From Zerene cesonia (lineage: Eukaryota > Arthropoda > Insecta > Lepidoptera > Pieridae), in contig NC_052110.1 in NCBI RefSeq assembly GCF_012273895.1, forward strand, positions 3,224,001 to 3,288,000: a DNA stretch of 64,000 nt. The letters run 5' to 3'. Positions within the stretch are counted from its first letter, which is position 1. Each line of letters opens with the position of its first letter. The notes beneath the pieces were generated by a model. It searched no databases. It was not told the DNA's origin and saw nothing but the letters and a program-made list of their open reading frames with translations. Below are positions 40,801 to 51,000 of this stretch, in pieces. Position numbers and translations under genes: made by a program.

Positions 40801-42987
40801 GTCGCGGCTTCGCTTGTTTGTTAGAGTTAGGAACAATATTCTTAATAAGTGGGCGGCGATGGCGTAATGTTGCAATAGAAAACAGAAAATAAAATATTTC
40901 AAGAAGGCATGGCTACAGCCTAAGATTTATAGACAGTTTCAGTGCGATACAAGAGAAGCCTCTCTGGTTATGCTATAATTATAATTGACCGAGAATTCTG
41001 TTGAACGTCTTTATTCGGAGGACGAGTTTATAAGCTCTAATCCATGACATCGATAATAACTCCACGCGCCCTGACCCCCTTGGTGTAGTACAGTCAAACA
41101 CATAAACGCACGTTAAACAACTTTTTTTGTATACTGTAACCAAAAACATTATTGAAGAACATTCTATTTTTAAAAAGGATCTCAATAAAACTGAAATTAA
41201 TTCTTATATTAAATAATATTTGTATTCCGCCCGCGTATTTGCCCGGGTAGTCAAAGGAAAAGGTAAGTAGTCCCCGGGTTACCCGGCATAATTCCCATTT
41301 CCACTGTATTATTTTTGGCATAAAAACTATCCTATGTTCTTTCTTGGGTCTTAAACTATTTCTGTATCAAATTTCTTCCAAATCAGTTCTGTTGTTTAGG
41401 CGTGAAGTAGAGACAGTCAGACTGATGACAGGCAGACAAACAAACAGTCAGAGTTACTTTCACATTTATAATACATATTACTTGCTAAGTAAAAAATAGT
41501 TATCAATTATCATTAATTTTAAAATGTTTTTAATATTTATCTTTAATTAAAGAGCTGTGTTAGAAACATCCATGTTCCTAAGCATATTTGTTTGTGTATT
41601 CTCTAATCTATCGTCGTCACATTCATATCACATAGAATATATATAATTTACAATAACGCAATCGACTTTTCTACCAGCTCATACTTTAGGATCGAGCACG
41701 TATTCCTAAGGCAGGTGCATAATGCTAGATATATGGTGATGTTGATCTTACACATTTAGCGTGTCGATATCATCTCCGGCACCACGCGGCTCTTAATCGA
41801 TGTAATTACGAGTATTAGCGGCAATCTGTGGGTATACGCAATTATTCTCATATTAACTGGCTAAGGGCTAATCAATCAGTCACATTGTGTTTGTTTGAGT
41901 GATGCACGCTTACTGATATAAGTCTGTTTGTATCGATTATATCACCATTGTTAGAGGCTCTGGAATTTTTGCAATCCTACTTCATGTATGGACTCAACTA
42001 CTACTGTTGCGAATTAATCCAGGGCAAAATGAATGTTCCTATAGTATCTAGAATTCAAATCCGCTAGTAGTAACTAGTAGTATCTTATGTGAGAGAAGGA
42101 GTAACATACATCCATTCTCACATTTTTCACGTTTATAATATAACTAGCTGCGCCCCGCGGTTTCACCCGCGTAAGTCTGCATCCCGTAGGAATATCGGGA
42201 TAAAAGGTTGCCTATATGTTATTCCACTTGTCCAGCTGTCTACGTACCAAATTTCCTTGCAATCGGTTCAGTAGTTTTTGTGTGAAAGAGCAACAAACAC
42301 ATACACATTCTTACAAACTTTCACATTTATAATATTAGTAGGATAAGTATGATGATGTAGTGGGATTGTGTTACTAACGCCATCTACCGGAAATCACAGA
42401 TAAAATTAAATGTGCAATGATGTATCAATCCACTCATTTTGCCATGTCTAATGAGTTTTAAACCCTATTTTTAGAGCTGTGATAACCCAGTAGAAGAAAA
42501 GCCAACAAGTGATAAGAATTACGTGGTGGGCGCGTGGCCGACCAGCACGCCCGGTCACACCGGCTACCTAACTGTGGCTACTCTACCGCCTGCCTTTATA
42601 AGAAGTAAGTAACCTATTGCGTTGAACTACGAATAAATAGTATATCATTTGTGTTGGATAGAAATTTATAATTATAAAGAAATTTATGATATATTACATA
42701 GTAATATTCGCCCATTCCCAAGTAGGCTTAGAAAGCGTTATTTTATTAAATTGTTAACTCCTACTGTTTAATTTTAGACTCGTATTTTATTTAATAAATA
42801 AGTTAAAAGAAAATTATAATTGCACTCAACCCCACCTCATAAATAAAACTTATGTTCATTCACAGAAAAAACAATTCCAGCCAAGACAAAAAATGGAAAA
42901 GATGAGAATCCTCCAGACATTTACGAGAGGAAAAGTGACTCGGATAGCGGAGAGGACAAATTAGTTGTCGATGAAAATAGATTATAA
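22677..42987 (+). CDS. TRMT61A: TRMT61A, tRNA (adenine-58-N1)-methyltransferase catalytic subunit, 3' part of gene (three exons)
   Basis: Seen: three + strand exons, 22677-22846, 42475-42604 and 42866-42987, with compatible splice phases (incoming phase 1, then 0, then 1) and a TAA stop at 42985-42987. They encode the C-terminal part of a protein. Exon one reads GGRFCSFSPCIEQVQRTC (first Gly completed by the upstream exon), the late Rossmann-fold segment of TRMT61A. Exon two carries GHTGYLTVAT, the conserved final strand. The tail is acidic and lysine-rich. Known: TRMT61A binds S-adenosylmethionine and, with the non-catalytic TRMT6, makes m1A58 in the T-loop of tRNAs, including initiator tRNA, in the nucleus. 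The SAM-binding motifs and the N-terminal beta-barrel domain should lie on exons to the left, which I could not find. Odd: the apparent 19.6-kb first intron contains a scaffold gap. The gene is convergent with HEATR5. Confidence 0.93.
22847..34489 (+). other. Left part of the long TRMT61A intron
   Basis: No exon of TRMT61A or of any other recognised gene was seen. The sequence is AT-rich and mostly unique. CpG-rich islets stand out at about 23985-24060, 26270-26410 and 27190-27320. An open stretch on both strands at 33405-33698 is unrecognised and probably fortuitous. AGATGGCG motifs occur at 33589-33596 and 34335-34342. A repeat-type fragment ('GGGCGAAGCCGTGG') lies near 28675. Confidence 0.55.
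34490..35489. other. Scaffold gap (1,000 N) inside the TRMT61A intron
   Basis: Exactly 1,000 N. It separates the first visible TRMT61A exon from the last two, so the apparent intron length depends on this join being correct. Confidence 0.99.
36408..36590 (-). repeat. Lepidopteran interspersed repeat (TAATATTAGTAGGA-tail family), inverted
   Basis: On the + strand it runs from TCCTACTAATCC, through 'CTGAACCGATTGCAATGAAA', to TATCCCGATATTCCTACGGG. This is the inverse of the copy at 42144-42344. It is non-coding here. Confidence 0.8.
37932..38119 (+). repeat. Lepidopteran interspersed repeat, related family
   Basis: Starts 'CTAGCTGCGCCCCGCGGTTT' like the copy at 42144, but has a different body (CAAGCCGTTTCGGAGGAGTA) and ends in a TATATATAGAAGA tail. 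The shared head with a different body suggests a related subfamily or a mosaic. Confidence 0.8.
41225..41475 (+). repeat. Lepidopteran interspersed-repeat remnant
   Basis: The CCGCCCGCGTATTTGCCCGG head, the CTATCCTATGTTCTTTCTTG middle and the CACATTTATAATA tail have the layout of the 'CCCGCGG ... TTTATAATATTAGTAGG' class. No open frame of note. Confidence 0.7.
42144..42344 (+). repeat. Lepidopteran interspersed repeat (TAATATTAGTAGGA-tail family), well preserved
   Basis: Runs from 'CTAGCTGCGCCCCGCGGTTT', through 'CAATCGGTTCAGTAGTTTTT', to TTTATAATATTAGTAGGATA. It ends 130 bp before the second visible TRMT61A exon. Partial relatives occur at 36408-36590 and 56042-56194 (both inverted). Confidence 0.85.
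42475..42604 (+). CDS. TRMT61A: TRMT61A penultimate exon
   Basis: The acceptor TTTTTAG at 42468-42474 opens in phase 0; the donor GTAAGT is at 42605 and the exon ends in phase 1. It encodes SCDNPVEEKPTSDKNYVVGA, then PTSTPGHTGYLTVATLPP. GHTGYLT(V/F)AT is the conserved last strand of TRMT61A, just before its variable tail. A second AG two bases downstream (42475-42476) would shift the frame and is rejected. Confidence 0.93.
42866..42987 (+). CDS. TRMT61A: TRMT61A terminal exon
   Basis: Acceptor CACAG at 42861-42865. The split Lys codon is completed by AA and the frame runs to TAA at 42985-42987. It encodes a charged tail (KTIPAKTKNGKDENPP, then RKSDSDSGEDKLVVDENRL) with no fold signature. A candidate AATAAA poly(A) signal is at 43315-43320, about 330 nt past the stop. 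Confidence 0.88.
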
Positions 42988-44877
42988 AAACAATTCGTGT
43001 AACATAAAATCTTCAATGAGAGGTTATTAGTTTTATTTTAAGGATAAATACTAAACTTACATATCCAAAAACTGTGTGATAAAAACGGTACATACACATT
43101 GAAATGATAAGCTACTTTATTGTAGTCGTCTAAAAAGGTCATTAAATTAAAGACACTTATTCTTCATACATTTATTTAGATTAATATCCTTATCTAAAGA
43201 TAATAGTATATGTTAATAGTACATTAAAAACTAGTGTTACGGAATCAAGCCTCATTTAAAGACAAAGGCAGTGCTTTATAGGAATATGATTCGGCATTCC
43301 AGATACAAATTTAAAATAAACAGCATAAAATAAGGATAAACACATTTGTATTTTGTTTTAGTGTCCTAAAAATTTATTAATATAAATTCTACAATACAAT
43401 TTATTTTAGAGCCAAGCTCTCTATTACATCATTTATAAATATTTTTCTATTATATATTCGATATACTTAGTTTTTACTACCACAGACTATATCATTGACG
43501 TTTATATAACTGTCTATAATTGTTTTAATCTATGTAAATTTTACAGCCTGGTGCGTATAAGAAAACTACTTATTGTAAATTTGACAAAAGTTAAACTATG
43601 ATTATGTAAAACTGCAGATTACAATCAGTTATTATCTGTAATATTACGTATAATTCAAAAAATTTTGCTTGGCACTTTTAGCCCCAGGCTTTTAAATATT
43701 AATTATTTTCTCTTACTGGTGTTACTGGAATAACTGACAAGTCACATTTTTATTAGTTCCAGTAGTGAGTACTACAATATGCCTAATTATATAGTTCTAT
43801 AAATATAATCATAACGTTATATTATCTAAGAAATAAAATATTTATTGTAACTTACACCTATCGTCTATACATCGACTTTTCGGAACAACACAGCTATTTC
43901 ATTGTTATAATAATCTAACTAATAATTCACTATTATACATTTTTCGAACGAAAAGTTTTGTGGGACATCAGTCGCTTATTGCATTCACCGACACACTATT
44001 AAGTCTTTACTAATTTAATATTGTCAATTATTTTTATAGGAACCTTACATGTGTCAATTATTATTAAGTTAAATGGCAAATTAAAAAAATGTCCGATTGA
44101 GAAGTCCTATTTTTAAAATGACTTGTTTACGCCGTATATTTTATATGAATATATTCGCGATTTTGTCTATTTAACAAAATTACAATTTGTCATATTTGAG
44201 ACTTTTAAATATAAGGGAATTAATACAAATAATGTGACATTACGAAGAATCAAACTTGAAAAATAACATAATTATCAAATTAAACATTAGTGCAGATAAT
44301 AAGTGATAAAATACAATTATAATATAAGCAACTAAAAATATGTTATATTTTTAAATCCAAGCAACAATGTGAAATTAAACGTGCATAATTATAAAATAAT
44401 TTATCGAGAACATAACTTATGCAGATACACTTTAAACGTAAATATGACATAACATAGTAATTAATATAGTTTAATTCAAATCGCAAATGTGTCCTACTGA
44501 CATAAAACCAAAGAAAATATCACATCATTCCCACTTCTAAAACTTATTTAACTTTCTACTTTTCAAGTACACATGCTAACGATATCTAATTGTTTTTGAT
44601 TTACATTAGACACCACATGTACTTAATTTTAATTCACATTTATTTTGAGTATATAATTTTATAAAGAATTCATTACAATACTTTTAGACCTCATAGTTAT
44701 GACAATTTAAGATTATTCTAATAAAAATATATCTATTTACTAAGAGATTGACCATTAATTACCTAACGAAATTACCATGGAAAAGTATCGCCAAGTAGAT
44801 GTTAAAAAACATGACGTGATTAATAAACTCTTTCAAGTTTAGTTAAAAGTTTTATCTCCTTTCTCTTAGTTATACAT
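42988..44877. other. Convergent intergenic region with the two 3' UTRs
   Basis: 1,890 bp of AT-rich DNA between the TRMT61A stop (+) and the HEATR5 stop (-), with no open frame of interest. Possible poly(A) signals are AATAAA at 43315-43320 and 43832-43837 on the + strand, and AATAAA on the - strand at 44639-44644 (TTTATT as written), about 235 nt past the HEATR5 stop. Which ones are used cannot be decided from sequence. Confidence 0.6.
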
Positions 44878-45051
44878 TTATCTGAAGTCACTGAAGTCAG
44901 TTTTCAGTTGTATGGCGGGTTTGTTGGGTCTGGACTCGAACACGGCCCGCGTCTGGGCGCCGGTTTGCCCGCGAACACTTTGCCCCGCTTTCACTGCATT
45001 TTCTAATTTAGTACGAAGCTCGGAGGATTGTTGCATTATCGTTTTGAATTC
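44878..45051 (-). CDS. HEATR5: HEATR5 terminal exon 35
   Basis: Phase 0 in. Reads EFKTIMQQSSELRTKLENAV, a polar linker, then KPAIQLKTDFSDFR and TAA at 44878-44880. The final PTI(K/Q)LKT-F motif is the conserved C-terminus of HEATR5 proteins, so the protein end is intact. Confidence 0.96.
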   Translation of the reverse strand, partial: EFKTIMQQSSELRTKLENAVKAGQSVRGQTGAQTRAVFESRPNKPAIQLKTDFSDFR

Positions 45052-48000
45052 CTGGAATATATACAAGATAAAGCAATCTACATATCATATTAAAATTGTT
45101 TCACTGAATTTGAAATTTTTATGCTTTTAGTGCCGTAATGCAAATCATAGTGAAATAAACAACTATGATGTCAATATTAAACTTTTTGTAACTGGATTAG
45201 TCTCTTTATAGTTAACACTGAAGGCCTTGATATAAATTAGATCATATAGCTTTTCTTTGCCATTAAATTTATTTACTTGAAAATTGTAAATAAAAGCAAT
45301 AATAAAAATCATACAAATAGAATCATATAACATAGGAACAAAAAAACATTGTCAAAATTGTGGGTATTCAAACAAATACCTGCGGGTATTGCGGGCCGAT
45401 CTTCATAAGCCAGTTGAGTGCGAACTCGTGCAGCGAGCGGACGTGCGGCGCCGCGCTCGTGAGCGCGCTGCCTTCGCGCAGGTACGATATCACGATGGGC
45501 ACGAGAATCCATAGCAGTTGGACGCCTGTGAACATAACGCATATTGTTTATTTTTAGTATCTGATGGTTGGAATACTTAAAAAATATTTCTTAAAAATAT
45601 AGTGATAACGACAATCAAACATAGACAACAAGAATCTACAAAAATATTATGGCAATTCTAAAATGCTTTAAAAAAAAATACAATTGAACAAATAAATTTT
45701 TGAGTTTGATATAAACAATAACAGAATATACTTCACATATTGACAGATATAAAGAAGTTTTCTGTATAGTACAGACTGTTCGCCAAGCTATATATTCGAC
45801 TTTTTCTTTTAACTTATTCGCAAGTTTATCTTACCTTTATGAGGATCATCTATAGCAGCACAACAGATGTTATATAATTTAATACGACATTAAAAGAAAA
45901 TAATTTGAGATAAGTACATATTTCATGTACATTTATTTTTTTTAAACTGATGTTATATAAATTTGCACTGTTGATTCAAAACTATTAGTGGGTTATTTTG
46001 TTTTACTAATTAAATTATCTTCTGTGGCCATGTACGGGTCGCTCGTGTAGCTCGACTAAGGCAAGAATAGATATTGTATATCCAATGCCAAACGAACTCT
46101 ATCCGGCTGTCTCTATTTCATTTCAAAACCGCTGAACCGATTTGGATGAAATTCGTTATAGAGATAGTTCGACAGCCGCCTTGCGGAGCAGCGGGTAAGG
46201 GAGCGAGGCGGGGTGCACTCACGCGCGTCGTCGGGCGCCGCCCGCAGCAGGTCGGAGAGCGCGGCGAGCGCGGCGGTGGCGGCGCGCGCGAGCGGCGCGT
46301 CGGGCGCGTGCGCCGCGGCGGCCGCGCGCGCCGCCAGCCGCGCCGCCAGCGCGCGCGCCCACCACGCCACGGCCGCCGCCGCGCCGCCGCCCCACACCGC
46401 GCGCACCACGCCGCAGCACGACGCGAACATCTGCGCCGCGACATATATATATATAAACTTCTCCACGAATTAAAGCGTTTTCAGAGGAATCGATCCGATA
46501 TCGGAGGATAATGTATGAGTTATGTGTCTGTCTTTCATATTGTCCGATCCGATATTGGACATCGGATAGCCGTGAGTTATCGGACGATATAGTGTGTGTC
46601 TAAACTGTGCCTGTGTGAAACTTTCGAGCGAATGGCCGGATCGGAACGATTTTTATCGGAAATATGTGAATACGCTCTTAATCGCCCGCTTTTGCGCTAA
46701 CTCACAGGGTTGTCAGAATTATTTCTAGTTAAACGTTATTACAGTATTTAATTTAGTAAAAAAATATTGTTTGTTTGAATGCGAATCTCACGAATTACTC
46801 AACGGTTTTCAAAATTTCCACGGTCGATTTCGGAGCGGACCTCTAGCATATTTTTACTGTTTCCATAAAAAATACGCAAGCAACGATATCCCTTTATTAC
46901 AATAGACAAGTATATGATATAATATGACGCCTAAAAATCTATATTTCTATATATCTAATATATAAAATACCTTTTTGTTTGCCATACTCCTCCGAAACGG
47001 CTTGACCGATTTTGATGAAATTTTTTGTGCTTATCCGGTATCTATGAGAATCGGCCAACATCTATTTTTTATAACCCTAAATGATAAGAATAAGGCAGAA
47101 CAGCGTTTGCCGGGTGCAGCTAGTGTATATATATATTGGCAATTGACGTTCTACTAGCGCTGCATCCGGCAGAGAGCTGGAAGGGGGGGCGGGCACCTCG
47201 TTGTCTCTGGTGTCGAGGCAGTGGCGCAGGTGGTTGATGCAGGGGTAGTGCAGCAGCGGCAGCGGCGGCGCGCGCGCCAGCAGCGCCGACATGGCGCGCG
47301 CGCCGCACACGCTCTCTATGCGCTGCTCGCTGTCGTCTGGAAACACGCACCGACTTCAGAAAAGGAGGTTGTCGATTTCACTGTTTTTTTTTTGGCTCTG
47401 TTACCTCAGAATTTTCGATTGGGTGAGCTGATTTTGATGTATCGTTTTTTATTTGATAGGTAGTGGGTACCGAGTGGTTACATTTGGATGTGATCTAATT
47501 CCGACAATTTGAAGGCAATTGAGTTTTATGTTAAAAAGGTTATCACTTGGCTAGGACTATGGATACAACCTAAACAGAATTTACACTATTTCGATCGGAC
47601 ATTCGAGAAGTCTTAGGATTGTGTCAAATCGTTCGAACAGTTAAATATCCAATTTTCCAATCCCACATCCCATTCATACATCATAATCCACTCAAAAACG
47701 CAACTTTTAATTTGTGAGCGTGCACTGACCCTACCGAATTACATTAAAAACAAAACTAGAACAATTTCCAAACAAACCCATACCAGTCTTAACCCTCTCC
47801 ACGAGTTTGGCCAGCGTAGAGTGCAGCAGGCGGTCGTGCTGCGCGCGCGCATCGTCCGTGAGCCGCGCGCTGCGGCACTCGGCCGCGCGCTGCAGCACGA
47901 GCACGGCCGCGTCGCTCGGCGTGCCGTCGCCGCCGCCGACACGCAGCACCTCCGTCGCTATGTACAGCACGCTCGGTAGCACGGACAGGGCGCCTGTGGA

Positions 48001-51000
48001 AGGGGAAAAGTGAACTTAAGAATTAAGATGATTTGAATTCTTTAAAAATTATATAACCTCGAACGTCGAATTTACATCGTTTTTTCATGTATTGTAATGT
48101 ATCACACACTATCTTCGAGTGTCACTATCGTCAACGCATTTCCCAAGAACTTGCTTTTTTATTGCAAAATAAAAAAGAAGGAAGAACAGTGAATCTTCAA
48201 GATTTGTAACATATTAAAATAAAAACTGCTTGCGTAAAATCAGCCTAATTGTTATAAAGTAATCGCAAACGCAATAGTATAATTTTTAACAACAAAATTT
48301 AGAAGTACTCTTTGTCATATTCTTTGTTCTAAAATAAATTCAGTCACCCTGCGGACTAGTGAGCGAGGCGAGCTCCGACATGGACATCATGCTCTTGACG
48401 AGCAGAGTGTCCCCGTGGACCCCGAGCCCCCTCCTGACCCCGATGACCCCCACCCGGCCCTCCTGCTTCAGCGGGCTGAGGGTGGGCAGGCGGCGCACCA
48501 GCAGGCACAGGCACACCTCGAGGCAGGCGAACACGAGCGACTTGCCGGGGGGCAGGTCTCCGGTGGGGCCCCCCTCGCCGAGCGTGTGCACGGCTTCCAG
48601 CACGGATTGCGGGATCGACCCCTCCGGCTCGTTTGGAGCTAGTTCTGGAAATAATGAATCATTTTGACCGACAAAATCCACTACATAGTATAAAACAAAG
48701 TCGCTTTTCTGTCAGGCTGTATGCTTAAATCTTCAAAACTACGCAACCGATTTTGAGAGCAAATTTTTTACACTAACTACAAGAAGGAACATACAAAAAA
48801 GTACACCAAAAATAATAAAAAAAAATCCACTTTTTTACAGTACAACTGAGAAAGATCATCAATTATTCATATAAACACCTGTTTTTTCAATAATATAATA
48901 TTTTATATAATAGAACAAACCTTTAATTTTCTGCTGCATTTGCTCATGTAACTGCTCTCTAGCGCCAACTATGACCAGTTGCAAAACATCAGCAGCCAAC
49001 AGCAAAGCTTCAATGCTCTCTTGTGTTAAACCGGTGCGATGTATTATCTGACATAATTCTATCGCTAACGCCCTGAAGGAAATTCAATGAAGGAAATCAG
49101 AAATGATCATAATATAGGATACATGATATAGGATACTTTCTAAAAAATATATTTCAGAAAGCACCGGGTAATTCTGAAAGCCAATAATATATTTACTATA
49201 ACAAACCTGTCTTTAAGAAGACGAGCTCTATTTTCGGGCGCATCTAGTAAGGTAACTAGAGACAACAGCACGGATATTGTATTGTCCACGCTCATGTCGC
49301 GTTGTGCACATAGCGCTTCCATGCAAATACCTGGGAAATGGGAAAAATTATGCTGCTAAATTAATTAACAGTATTTATATTTGTTTTAAAGTGTATTATA
49401 GTAAGTGTAGTGTATTATGAAAGAAGTGAAATTGTAGTGAAGTGTATAGTATTTAATTATTGACACTTTTTTTTTTTTGGTAATTTCATATAACTTTAGT
49501 AACTTCATTAAAATTTCATAGATACAAAAGTAGACAAAAGTTCAATAATATAAAAACTTACCAAAAAGAAGGTGGAATCTTTCGTCAACTGGTTCATAGA
49601 ATTCAAAGTTTCCATTCTCCGATTTTGTCGTTTTGTTATCAACACTGTTATCAGAATTTTCTGTAAAAAAAATTAAAAAAGGAAATAATTTTCGAATGAA
49701 TCATTCTCAAACAAAATATCTTCATGAGCGACAGCATATCACATAGATAATTAGTTATGAAAAATGGCAATGCACACAGATAAAATTTAACACTAGTATT
49801 TTTCATTCACACTATGAGATATAATCAATTCATACATCAATTAGTATTCCGCCTTATTTGGAACACACTGTATCGCATTAAACCTGTAAAACAACCCTTC
49901 TAATCTGTTGATTAGAGTAGCACTGTAGTGCTACAACACGGGTTCGACGACTGGTGAACACAAGGCGCTTCAGTACCTTTTTTTATAGTGGGGAAATCTT
50001 GTGGGGGAAGTCGTGGGTTGAGTCAAATTTCTACCGACTGAAACCCCACTTGTGTTCCGTCGAGCCGTACCTGCGTGCGGGTGCGGTGGCGGTGGCGGGG
50101 GTGGGTGCGGGTGCGCGCGCGCGGCGGCGTAGTGCGCGTTGTAGCGCAGCGCGGCGGCGTACAGCAGCGAGGGCCACGCGGTGGCGTAGTGCGCGCGCGA
50201 CGCCTCCGCCGTCTCCGCCGCGTAGAACGCGCCGCCGCCGTGCGGCAGCTGCGACGCGAACTCTGCGGTAGCAAATTTAATTATTATAACTGAATTGAAC
50301 TAGACGTAAAGGTTGGAAGAGAACATCAGGTTTCTAACATATACGGTCCGATTGAAAAATTTCTCCTTTCGTTGAAGTCGGTTAATAATAAAAGTTTGTA
50401 CTATGCTCGCATAACAACTAAAATAGAGGGCAAATTAGTAATGCCAGTAAAAAAACTAAAGTAATATTTTTCATCCATAGGTTTAAATTAGTTTTTATTT
50501 TGCAATTATTCATTTATAATTGTAAAATGTAATTGTAATTATATTTCAAGAAAAAATTTATAATATGTGAAGGCAGGCAGTCTATTAATTCTATGTCAAC
50601 ACAAAATAAATCTCACCAGGCGGCAAGCTCAGTAGCGCATGATCCCTCAACGCAGCGAGCCAATTCTCGCTCAGACTCTCCAACTCCGGCTCGACCAGCT
50701 TCAGCAGGCTCTCGCCCTTGGATTCGAACTCGCCATACTCATCATCCTCCTGATCGATGACCGAATTATCCAATTCATTGTTGTTCTGCATCACTTGGTT
50801 CCGCCATTTAGCTATTTCCACTTTGTTGTTGACCTGTTTGGTGTCTAGATGCTTGACGTAGCTACCTGGTGCGCTGTCGTTGCTCACCATTGCTACTATG
50901 TACACCTAGAAATTTGATACTTAAGTGTACTCAAAGAATTAAATAAAATTGCATTGTAGAATTTGAAATAATATAATATAAGAGAGACATAAAGAGAGTC

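Larger units (their letters stand above)
35490..42474 (+). other. Right part of the long TRMT61A intron
   Basis: No exon recognised. Repeat-like text fills 35490-35760, followed by AT-rich tandem text at 35754-35832 (TAATATATACATTA repeated). Interspersed repeats lie at 36408-36590, 37932-38119, 41225-41475 and 42144-42344. A CpG-containing AAGATGGCCGCGCGCC stretch lies near 38989. Confidence 0.6.

Noticed and set aside
46074..46511. 145-codon + strand open frame rich in Arg/Gly/Ala
   Set aside because: Shadow of hyper-GC HEATR5 exon 33 on the opposite strand; stops are rare there in every frame. The same explains + strand frames at 47221, 47807, 48359, 50075, 54877, 55738 and 58684.
47077..47196. 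Extension of HEATR5 exon 32 past the weak GTGCCC donor
   Set aside because: The extra reading is Pro/Ser-rich, not conserved, and runs into a repeat; splicing at 47196/47197 keeps phase with exon 33.
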